A stretch of DNA of 64,000 nucleotides from CALHRB01 sp964473465 (GTDB lineage: Bacteria > Bacteroidota > Ignavibacteria > Kapaibacteriales > UBA2268): assembly GCA_964473465.1 (NCBI GenBank), contig CAYYPE010000002.1, forward strand, positions 62,001 to 126,000, in the 5' to 3' direction. Position numbers and translations under genes: made by a program. This document shows, piece by piece, positions 27,481 through 35,078 of the stretch; position 1 is the first letter of the stretch, and each line of letters starts with the position of its first letter. The notes beneath the pieces are model-generated. The model was not told the origin of the DNA and made no database searches. It worked only from the letters and a program-made list of their open reading frames with translations.

Positions 27481-29523
27481 ATGAAAAAAAATCTAATTAC
27501 AATTCTTTTATTTCTAATTATTACGCCTTTCTTCTTAGAGGCACAGACACCCACAACTGTCAAATTGACAAGACCAAACGGAGGTGAAAAATTCAGGGCC
27601 GGAACTTCTGAAGATTTAACTTGGGACACAGTTGGTACATATCGAGCTAAATGGACATTCCAGTTTGCAACATCTCCGACTGGTCCTTGGACCAATTTAG
27701 GTGGTGCAACTAATGTTCTTGATAGTGCAACAAGAAGAGGGAAATTTGCTGGTGGTTTCAGAGTACCTGCCGTAAAGACAACAACAGGATATGTAAGAAT
27801 AATATTAGTCAATCCCGATGGAACATTGAATGAATCAGTATCTGATATAAATGATGCACCTTTCGAAATTGAACAGCCAGAGGCAACACGTTCTGATTCA
27901 GTTCTGAAAGATGCAATTAATACAAGAGTAAAGCTCACAAGTAAAAAGATTTACAGTTTAGATGGTTACGTTTATGTTGATGATGGCGGAATTCTCGAAA
28001 TTGAGGCCGGTACAATAATTATTGGTGATACAGTTGGACAGAATTCAGGTATCTGCGTTAACAGAGGTGGTAAAATACTTGCCCAGGGAACTGCTAAGAA
28101 TCCAATCGTAATGACAAGTTCTGCACCTCCCGGACAAAGAAGAGGCGGAGACTGGGGAGGCTTACTGATTTGCGGTAAAGCAGCAACCAATCATCCCGGA
28201 GGTGAAGCAGCTCTTGAAGGCGGTATTGCAGACGGAAGCACTGTGAGAGTTCGTGGATGGTTCGGCGGAAAAAATGCTCCCGATGATAATGACAACAGTG
28301 GCATTATTGAGTATGTAAGAATAGAGTTTGCTGGAATAGCAGCTACACCGAACTCAGAACTTAATTCATTAACTATGGGTGCTGTTGGTCGTGGTACAAA
28401 AATTAATCATGTCTGCGTCAGCTATGCAAATGATGATGCTTATGAATGGTTTGGTGGAACTGTTGATGCTAAATACTTGGTATCAGTTGGAACTCTTGAT
28501 GACGACTGGGATTGTGATAACGGTTTTAGCGGTAGAATCCAGTTCGCAGTTGCTCAAAGATATAAAGAAAGAGCAGACGTTTCAACAAGTCAGGCATTCG
28601 AAATTGACAACGACGCAAGTGGTTCATATAACAAACCTTATACAACTGTTCTTTTCTCCAATATTACTGCAATCGGTCCTCTGGCAGACACAAGCTGGAC
28701 TGCAACAGCAACAGGTTCTGGTGAAAAGAATTACAGTAGAAACTTCGGTGCAGGTGCTCAATTAAGAAGAAACTCACGTGCTTCTATCGTAAATTCTCTT
28801 TTCCTTGGATGGCCCAGAGGTATTGAGCTACTTAGTACTGGAACTCAGGCTGCCGCCAATAACGATTCTATCTTTATCAGAAATAGTTATTGGTATGGAG
28901 TAAAAGGTCAGGTTCTTAGACTTGACGGAACCACACCTCCAATTCCTGCTGATTGGGTACTCAACCCTGCTTTTAATAATTTTGTTGATGTTGAAAAACC
29001 TCAAAAAGCTCAATTAACAAACCCCTTTATTATTGGTAACGATTTTAATCCTGCTCCATTAGCAAGTGCACCTTACTTAAATAAAGCTTCATTCACCGGT
29101 AATGGCATTGTCAAAATTGATGATCCATATTTTACAAAAGTAAGCTATGCCGGTGCTTTTGAACCTGATATTGCAAAAAGATGGGATTTACCATGGTGTG
29201 AATATGACCCGATTAACAAAGCATATTTACCAACTTCAGTAGATGACAATGAACTAACAGAAGAACCTTCAATCAAAATTTCTCCAAATCCTGTTTCTTC
29301 TGTTGCTACTGTTTTATATAACATCACTAGAGATGACAATGTTCAAATAAGAATAGTCAATCCGGCTGGTGCTCTCGTTAGCACAATAGCTTCAAGCAGA
29401 TACCAGACAGAAGGCTATTATGAATTTTCTATTGATGTAAATCAGTTATCCAACGGTGTTTATTTTGTCCAGATTGTTACCTCAAATGGTATCATCTCCG
29501 AGAAATTTACTGTTGTAAAATAA
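27481..29523 (+). CDS. T9SS-secreted beta-helix-like protein, probable partner of the TonB receptor
   Basis: 680 residues. Signal peptide to about residue 22 (FFLEAQ), an Ig-like N-terminal domain (VKLTRPNGGEKFRAGT, about 25-130; Kre9/KNH-like pattern), then a repetitive parallel-beta region (LEIEAGTIIIGD, GDWGGLLICGKA, IIEYVRIEFAG, about 140-590) typical of a widespread secreted Bacteroidota protein often found beside TonB receptors. A type A sorting domain (KISPNPVSSVATVLY to the end) directs T9SS export. GGAG precedes the start. The receptor gene ends 200 bp upstream but a terminator separates them, so expression is at least partly independent. The function is unknown; ligand capture for the receptor is a guess. 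Confidence 0.8.
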   Translation: MKKNLITILLFLIITPFFLEAQTPTTVKLTRPNGGEKFRAGTSEDLTWDTVGTYRAKWTFQFATSPTGPWTNLGGATNVLDSATRRGKFAGGFRVPAVKTTTGYVRIILVNPDGTLNESVSDINDAPFEIEQPEATRSDSVLKDAINTRVKLTSKKIYSLDGYVYVDDGGILEIEAGTIIIGDTVGQNSGICVNRGGKILAQGTAKNPIVMTSSAPPGQRRGGDWGGLLICGKAATNHPGGEAALEGGIADGSTVRVRGWFGGKNAPDDNDNSGIIEYVRIEFAGIAATPNSELNSLTMGAVGRGTKINHVCVSYANDDAYEWFGGTVDAKYLVSVGTLDDDWDCDNGFSGRIQFAVAQRYKERADVSTSQAFEIDNDASGSYNKPYTTVLFSNITAIGPLADTSWTATATGSGEKNYSRNFGAGAQLRRNSRASIVNSLFLGWPRGIELLSTGTQAAANNDSIFIRNSYWYGVKGQVLRLDGTTPPIPADWVLNPAFNNFVDVEKPQKAQLTNPFIIGNDFNPAPLASAPYLNKASFTGNGIVKIDDPYFTKVSYAGAFEPDIAKRWDLPWCEYDPINKAYLPTSVDDNELTEEPSIKISPNPVSSVATVLYNITRDDNVQIRIVNPAGALVSTIASSRYQTEGYYEFSIDVNQLSNGVYFVQIVTSNGIISEKFTVVK

Positions 29524-29549
29524 TTCATGTCTTTCTATAATTCATATTC

Positions 29550-29585
29550 AAGGGTTGCTTTGACAAAAAGCAACCCTTTATAATT
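29550..29585 (+). terminator. Terminator after the T9SS beta-helix-like gene
   Basis: AAGGGTTGCTTT (29550-29561) and AAAGCAACCCTT (29567-29578) form a perfect 12-bp stem followed by TATAATTT. Confidence 0.8.
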
Positions 29586-29627
29586 TACTAATATTAATAT
29601 CGTTTGTATAGTTTTTAAGGTTAAAAT

Positions 29628-30053
29628 ATGGATGTATTAATTCTTTGTACAGGAAATTCATGCAGAAGTCAGATGGCTGAGGCATTTATGCGTTCATTTA
29701 ATCCTAAGTTAAATGTGTCTTCGGCAGGAACCAAACCAGCATCGAAAGTTAATCCCTATGCAGTAAAAGTAATGTCAGAAGTAGGTATTGATATAAGCTC
29801 TCATTATCCAAAAGATGTGGATGAATTTATTACAAAATCATTTGATTATGTAATAACAGTATGCGATAACGCAAAAGAAACCTGCCCTGTTTTTACTGGA
29901 AAGGTAAAAAACCGTCTTCATATTGGATTCGATGATCCTGCTGATGCAACCGGAACAGAGGAAGAGATAATATCAGTTTTCAGAAAGGTAAGAGATGAAA
30001 TAAAAAAGGACTTTCTTGATTTTTATAACAAAAATATAAAGGAAAATTTATGA
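29628..30053 (+). CDS. arsC: Arsenate reductase (thioredoxin-coupled, LMW-PTP fold)
   Basis: 141 residues. The phosphatase loop CTGNSCR (Cys7-X5-Arg13) is at the N-terminus, and the redox relay cysteines are Cys79 and Cys86 in ITVCDNAKETCPVF, as in the Staphylococcus pI258-type enzyme. It reduces arsenate to arsenite in the cytoplasm with electrons from thioredoxin. A conserved DPA motif (GFDDPADATG) follows. The stop overlaps the arsM start by 4 bp (ATGA), so the two are translationally coupled. No arsR repressor or arsenite pump gene is adjacent. Confidence 0.92.
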   Translation: MDVLILCTGNSCRSQMAEAFMRSFNPKLNVSSAGTKPASKVNPYAVKVMSEVGIDISSHYPKDVDEFITKSFDYVITVCDNAKETCPVFTGKVKNRLHIGFDDPADATGTEEEIISVFRKVRDEIKKDFLDFYNKNIKENL

Positions 30054-30841
30054 AAGATTCATTAGCAAAAAAGATAGTTAAAGAAAAATATTCCGAAATT
30101 GCCTCACTTCCAATTCTTTCTTCTTCTTCTTGTTGTGGTTCTGATATTACTTATGATATAGCTACAATGAAAGATGATTATAGTAATGTTGAAGGATATT
30201 TTAATGAAGCTGATTTAGGTCTCGGTTGTGGCATTCCAACAGAGTTTGCAGAAATAAAGGAAGGTGATTTTGTTCTGGATCTTGGTTCAGGTGCCGGTAA
30301 TGATGTTTTTATTGCAAGAAGACTAACTGGGGCTACTGGAAAAGTCATAGGCCTCGATATGACCGAAAAGATGATAGAAAAGGCAAATGTTAATAAAACT
30401 AAACTTGGATATGAAAATGTTGAATTTGTTCTTGGTGATATAGAGCAAATGCCATTTGATGATAACTTGTTTGATGTTGTTATAAGTAATTGTGTTCTTA
30501 ATTTGGTACCTGACAAAGCAAAAGCCTTTTCAGAAATATTCCGAGCTTTAAAACATGGAGGTCATTTTTGTATCTCAGACATAGTTATCGAAGGAATTCT
30601 ACCTGAAAAATTATATGAAGTTGCCACTCTTTATGTTGGTTGTGTTTCTGGTGCTCTAAACCAGGACTCCTATCTTGATATAGTTAAAAATTTAGGATTT
30701 AACAACATACAGATTAGAAAAGAAAAGCTTATAAATATCCCGGATTCTGTTTATTTAAAATATCTTGACAAATCTGATTTAGATGAATTTAAAAATAGAA
30801 ATGTTAAAATAAAAAGTATAACCTTGACAGCTCAGAAGTAG
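30050..30841 (+). CDS. arsM: Arsenite S-adenosylmethionine methyltransferase
   Basis: 263 residues. A class I SAM methyltransferase (VLDLGSGAGNDVFIARR, residues about 75-91) with the three cysteines that bind As(III) in ArsM: Cys60 (LGLGCGIP), Cys148 (ISNCVLNLVPDK) and Cys198 (YVGCVSGAL). An N-terminal Cys28-Cys29 pair may help take up arsenite. It methylates the arsenite made by ArsC, giving volatile or exportable methylarsenicals. It overlaps arsC by 4 bp. Its end overlaps the end of the convergent LpxR-like gene by 10 bp. Confidence 0.92.
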   Translation: MKDSLAKKIVKEKYSEIASLPILSSSSCCGSDITYDIATMKDDYSNVEGYFNEADLGLGCGIPTEFAEIKEGDFVLDLGSGAGNDVFIARRLTGATGKVIGLDMTEKMIEKANVNKTKLGYENVEFVLGDIEQMPFDDNLFDVVISNCVLNLVPDKAKAFSEIFRALKHGGHFCISDIVIEGILPEKLYEVATLYVGCVSGALNQDSYLDIVKNLGFNNIQIRKEKLINIPDSVYLKYLDKSDLDEFKNRNVKIKSITLTAQK

Positions 30842-31788
30842 ATTCTTAACTTTACTGAACCCCAGAAAGTATTTTTGGCATCTTTGAATTCTGAAGTTCT
30901 TATTGAATTACTATAAGCCAGCTCAATATCATAAATATTTATTTTAAGTCCGTATTCACCGTTGAAATAAAATCTGTTTATATTATCTGCAGAAATACTA
31001 TAGACGCTGCTTTTGTTAAATATACCACCCTGTAAGAGAGAATTATAAATAACAAATCTAACAAAAGAATCAAAATAAACATAGTAAGCAATACTTGTTT
31101 TTTTATCCTTTCCAAGTTTCAAATCATAAAATCTGCCGATTTTAAAGTTTGCCCCTAATCCAAATTCATTCACTAAGGTACCGGCATTAAAATCAAAAAG
31201 AACTGAAGTATTAATAAATTCAGGCAAAAAATCATAAAATATTGCGTTTTCGAACCGATTATAAAAGTTTAATACAATATCAGTTGCAAGCTGGTTATCC
31301 CAGCCTTTAGGTATTGGAGATTTGAACCATTGACGATGGAGAAACGTCTGTAATTCCTCTCCCAAAGCATATTTCCCTATAAAACCTATGGAAAGATGGC
31401 TCAAGAGCTTTTGCTTTAACAAAAAATTATTAGATGATTTGGATAGAGCAAGATAGAAAAGACCTGCATAGGGTCTGTCATGGCTCAAAATTGTATCTGA
31501 ACTTATATCCGATGGTGTAAACAGCTTATGAGTTAATGATATGGAATAATTCTCTTCATTTTTATCAAGAGAAAAAAGGAAATCGTTGAGAAAAAATTCA
31601 GGTGTTTTGGATTTAGGAAATGTCAGGCTTAATTCTGTTCCGTAAGTGTAATATCTGTCGTAATTTTTACCAATTGAAAAAGCATCATTGTCTATATTAA
31701 TTTGAAGGGAGTAGTTATCGTCAAGACAAAAAGCTATATTTATTGATAAAATGAAAATAATTATAACATTTATTAGCTTATTATTCAT
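30832..31788 (-). CDS. Lipid A deacylase LpxR-like outer-membrane protein (DUF2219)
   Basis: 318 residues. Signal peptide to about residue 20 (INIAFCLDD). NIDNDAFSIGKNYDRYYTYG holds the Asn-Asp pair and the DRYYTxG signature, HDRPYAGLFYLALS the second block, and QTFLHRQWFKSPIPKGWDNQ the likely catalytic His region. The family is a 12-stranded barrel that removes the 3'-acyloxyacyl groups of lipid A at the cell surface. The C-terminus ends in aromatic-hydrophobic alternation (GSVKLRIYF), as in barrels. It is convergent with arsM, overlapping by 10 bp. The specificity of this FCB homologue is not established. Confidence 0.8.
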   Translation of the reverse strand: MNNKLINVIIIFILSINIAFCLDDNYSLQINIDNDAFSIGKNYDRYYTYGTELSLTFPKSKTPEFFLNDFLFSLDKNEENYSISLTHKLFTPSDISSDTILSHDRPYAGLFYLALSKSSNNFLLKQKLLSHLSIGFIGKYALGEELQTFLHRQWFKSPIPKGWDNQLATDIVLNFYNRFENAIFYDFLPEFINTSVLFDFNAGTLVNEFGLGANFKIGRFYDLKLGKDKKTSIAYYVYFDSFVRFVIYNSLLQGGIFNKSSVYSISADNINRFYFNGEYGLKINIYDIELAYSNSIRTSEFKDAKNTFWGSVKLRIYF

Positions 31789-31902
31789 TCCAGTCTCTAA
31801 AGTTTAAATATTTTTCAAAAAATGAAATACAAAATATAAAGAATATAAGTAAAAAGGTATTTTTTTTAATATTTTTGTTTTTTTCTGAACAGGAAAATAA
31901 TA

Positions 31903-33273
31903 ATGAATAGCTTTTTTACAATTAATCCTACTAATGAAGAAATAATAAAGGAATACAAAGAATTCAGTTTAGCTTATATTGATGAATTGATATTTCTTGC
32001 AGATAAAACATTTCACTCGTGGCGAGAGACAACATTTGCACATAGGGCTGAATTGATGAGAAAAGCAGGGACAATTTTGATTGAGCGAAAAGAAGAACTT
32101 GCCCGATTGATGGCTGTCGAAATGGGAAAACCTATAATTCAGGGAATAGCCGAAGCAGAAAAATGTGCCTGGGTTTGTGATTACTATGCAGATAATGCTG
32201 AAAAATTTTTAGCTGATGAACATATACCAACACAGATGAAAAAGAGTTATGCCGCCTTTATTCCTCTGGGGGTCGTTTTTGCAATTATGCCGTGGAACTT
32301 TCCTTTCTGGCAGGTATTCAGATTTGCCGCTCCTGCATTAATGGCTGGTAACACAGCTATTTTAAAGCATGCTCGAAACACAATGGGTTGTGCATTGGAA
32401 ATTGAGCGGATTTTCAGAAAAGCTGGATTCCCCGATGGTGCCTTCACTACTCTGGTTATTGGTTCAGATTCTGTCCCGAAAGTAATCAGTCATCCACTCG
32501 TTAAAGCTGTTACACTCACTGGTAGCACTCCAGTAGGTAGTAAAGTTGCAGAAAAATCAGGCAATAAGATAAAGAAATGCGTTCTTGAGCTTGGTGGAAG
32601 TGACCCTTACGTCATACTCGCTGATGCAAATCTGGAAAAAGCCGTTGAAACTTGCGTTATAGCCAGATTGATAAATAGTGGTCAAAGCTGTATTGCAGCA
32701 AAGAGATTTATAGTAGTAAGGGAAATATACAATGAGTTCATCCATCTGTTTACCGAGGGGATGAAGTCCGTCAGGATGGGCGATCCACTTGATAAAGAAA
32801 ATTTAGTAGGACCACAGGCAAGAAAAGATTTACAGGAAACACTTCATCAACAGGTATTACAAAGCAGACAAAAAGGAGCTAAGTTGATTCTTGGAGGTGA
32901 AATACCAAAAGGTAAAGGATTTTTCTACCCTCCAACTGTTCTATCAGATGTTTATAAAGGCATGGCAGCTTACGACGAGGAAACATTTGGTCCGGTAGCT
33001 GCTATAATCCCGGCAGCAAGTGAAAAACAAGCAATAGAAATTGCAAATGATAATATCTACGGACTCGGCTCCGCAATATTCACCGAAGATTTGGAAAAAG
33101 GCGAATGGATTGCCCGAAACAAACTTGATGCGGGCTGCTGCTTCGTAAATGATTACGTAAAATCAGATCCACGATTGCCTTTCGGGGGTATAAAGCAATC
33201 TGGCTACGGTCGTGAACTTTCGATTTATGGAATTAAGGAATTCGTCAACATAAAAACTGTCGTTGTTAAGTAG
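31903..33273 (+). CDS. NAD(P)-dependent succinate-semialdehyde dehydrogenase-type aldehyde dehydrogenase
   Basis: 456 residues. An aldehyde dehydrogenase superfamily member with the catalytic Cys in NSGQSCIAAKRF, the general base Glu in VLELGGSDPY, the Rossmann motif TGSTPVGSKVAEKSG and the AIMPWNFPFWQ segment. The short N-terminus (MNSFFTINPTNEE) and overall length match the GabD/SSADH-like subgroup, which oxidises succinate semialdehyde or related short aldehydes. No gabT lies nearby, so the physiological aldehyde is uncertain. AGGAAAA upstream marks the ATG. Confidence 0.85.
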   Translation: MNSFFTINPTNEEIIKEYKEFSLAYIDELIFLADKTFHSWRETTFAHRAELMRKAGTILIERKEELARLMAVEMGKPIIQGIAEAEKCAWVCDYYADNAEKFLADEHIPTQMKKSYAAFIPLGVVFAIMPWNFPFWQVFRFAAPALMAGNTAILKHARNTMGCALEIERIFRKAGFPDGAFTTLVIGSDSVPKVISHPLVKAVTLTGSTPVGSKVAEKSGNKIKKCVLELGGSDPYVILADANLEKAVETCVIARLINSGQSCIAAKRFIVVREIYNEFIHLFTEGMKSVRMGDPLDKENLVGPQARKDLQETLHQQVLQSRQKGAKLILGGEIPKGKGFFYPPTVLSDVYKGMAAYDEETFGPVAAIIPAASEKQAIEIANDNIYGLGSAIFTEDLEKGEWIARNKLDAGCCFVNDYVKSDPRLPFGGIKQSGYGRELSIYGIKEFVNIKTVVVK

Positions 33274-33339
33274 ATATTTAAGAACAATTGTAAATAGAAT
33301 TCTAAAAATTATGATAAAAACAAACTGAAATTATAAAAT

Positions 33340-34662
33340 TTATATAATTCCATCGAATATAAATTTGTGTAATCTTAAGACCATATTTTCCGAAACTGAA
33401 TCAGATAAAATAAGATGAAAGGTATTTGAATTATTATCATAATCAATCTGGAAAATCAATTCATCTTTGAACAAATCCTTTTGTTTCAATACATATTGCA
33501 GAATTTCTGGATAAGCATTTATAATAGTGATAAGACTTAAATTCCCTTTGAAAACTTTTTCGTTTGAATTATGGTTTATTTTCTTACCTGTTTTGTTTTC
33601 GTATAAGAAAGCAGTTGAGTCAGGAAATTTATAAAGGATTTTTATTTGATTGTCGTTTACGTAATTATTGATTTTGTGATTATTGGAATTTCCATCATTA
33701 AGGTATTTTAAAAAAGTGAGTTTCTTTGTTAAAAGTATAACAGAAATTTTCTTCGATGATTTCTCAGAGGAAATTACTGATGTTCCTCCTGTTGGATAAT
33801 TAGCAGATTTATAGGTTATCGAGATATTGGCAGATTCAGCTAAATCCAGCATATCTGGATAGATAAGCTTGAGCCCGTTATCCGATAAAATCCTTGCTTC
33901 ATCGAAACTTAATGAAGATATTAGTTTTGTATTGTTGACAATCTTTGGGTCGGCGGTTCTGATGCCTTTGACGTCAGTCCATAAAATCAATTCCTTTGCA
34001 TTCAGAATTTTTGCAAGCAGAACAGCTGTTAGGTTTGAACTTTCAATCCCCATTGTTGTTGTTTCGCCATTTTTGTTTGCTCCGACAAATCCCTGAGTGA
34101 GAACAAAACCTTTGTTCCTTGTTTCAGGGGGAATAAGAATATCAACATTTTTTTCGGTTTCTACTAAGTCAGGGGCAGCTTTCCCGAAATTTGAATTAGT
34201 TGTTATTAATTTTCTGGAATCAATGCAATTAACTTTGTAACCAAGTTCCAAAAGAAAACAATTAGTAGTATGCAGGGCTAAAAGTTCCCCATAACTAAGA
34301 ATTATATCAGTTATTCTGGGAGATAATTCCTGAGTAATAGATACACTTGAAATATATTTCTTTAAATCGTCAAAAGAAGAATTATATAAATCCTCGAGTT
34401 CTTTAATGTATTTTTTTTCTTTGATAATGCTATCTCTTATTGATTTATGCTCATCAATGAATTTATTTAAAATATCAAATGCTTTTGTCTGAATGCCACT
34501 TTCTGCAAGAAGCGCTGACTCTTTCAGCATGCTCGTAGATTTTGAAAATGCAGACACTACTATTGTAACCGGCTTATTTTTATAAGCAGACAGAACATCA
34601 GCCATCTTAAAAAAACCCTGTTTATTTTTTAAAACAGAGCCACCAAATTTCATAACAATCAT
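33340..34662 (-). CDS. Divergent aspartate kinase
   Basis: 440 residues. The amino-acid kinase fold is clear: MKFGGSVL at the N-terminus, VVSAFSKSTSMLKESA, LSYGELLAL, and ILWTDVKGIRTADPKIV. The usual GRGGSD substrate loop is instead MGIESSN (residues 204-210), losing the Arg and the Asp. The C-terminal third should hold ACT domains but is poorly recognisable. GAGGT lies before the ATG at 34662. Aspartate kinase phosphorylates aspartate at the head of the Lys/Thr/Met pathway; the altered loop makes activity or substrate uncertain. No other pathway gene is nearby. Confidence 0.75.
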   Translation of the reverse strand: MIVMKFGGSVLKNKQGFFKMADVLSAYKNKPVTIVVSAFSKSTSMLKESALLAESGIQTKAFDILNKFIDEHKSIRDSIIKEKKYIKELEDLYNSSFDDLKKYISSVSITQELSPRITDIILSYGELLALHTTNCFLLELGYKVNCIDSRKLITTNSNFGKAAPDLVETEKNVDILIPPETRNKGFVLTQGFVGANKNGETTTMGIESSNLTAVLLAKILNAKELILWTDVKGIRTADPKIVNNTKLISSLSFDEARILSDNGLKLIYPDMLDLAESANISITYKSANYPTGGTSVISSEKSSKKISVILLTKKLTFLKYLNDGNSNNHKINNYVNDNQIKILYKFPDSTAFLYENKTGKKINHNSNEKVFKGNLSLITIINAYPEILQYVLKQKDLFKDELIFQIDYDNNSNTFHLILSDSVSENMVLRLHKFIFDGII

Positions 34663-35078
34663 TTTTACCTCAAAATTTTTTACAAAATTAATGAATTTTT
34701 TCTAATTTTGGTTAGCTTAAATTTTAAAATCATAACGTAAGTCAATGAAAAAAAATAGAAGTGTGTAAAGATTTACAGAGTGTGTAAAAAATTACACACT
34801 TTTTGTTTTAAAAGTAAAATTTTTTTTACAGTATGTAAAAAAATTGACACAATTAATAGTATATATTTATAGCCTTTTGATTAGATTTACCATTGAAAAT
34901 TAACAAATTAAGAGAATATTAACAGTATTAAAGAGAAATAAGACAGGTGTTAAAACTTTTGTAACATTTTTTCGATTCTACTGTTAAATAAGGTGTTAAA
35001 AAATTGAAATAAAAGATAATTAAGTGTATATATATTTTTTAATTAACTAGTGTTAAACAAATTCAAAAGGAGTGTTTT
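34663..35078. other. Long regulatory region between aspartate kinase and the giant T9SS gene
   Basis: 416 bp, extremely AT-rich. It holds three palindromes with TGTAA/TTACA half-sites (34764-34843), a TTGACA hexamer at 34844-34849 that could be a -35 element, and an AAGGAG ribosome site for the T9SS gene just before 35079. No ORF of note. Confidence 0.6.
34764..34843. promoter_or_regulatory. Array of three TGTAA-TTACA palindromes (probable operators)
   Basis: Palindrome 1: TGTAAA GA TTTACA (34764-34777). Palindrome 2: AGTGTGTAA AAAA TTACACACT (34779-34800). Palindrome 3: TTTTTTTACA GTA TGTAAAAAAA (34821-34843). Palindromes 1 and 2 both contain TGTAA-N4-TTACA, 19 bp apart. They lie about 100 bp upstream of the aspartate kinase start and 236-315 bp upstream of the T9SS gene start. 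Confidence 0.6.
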
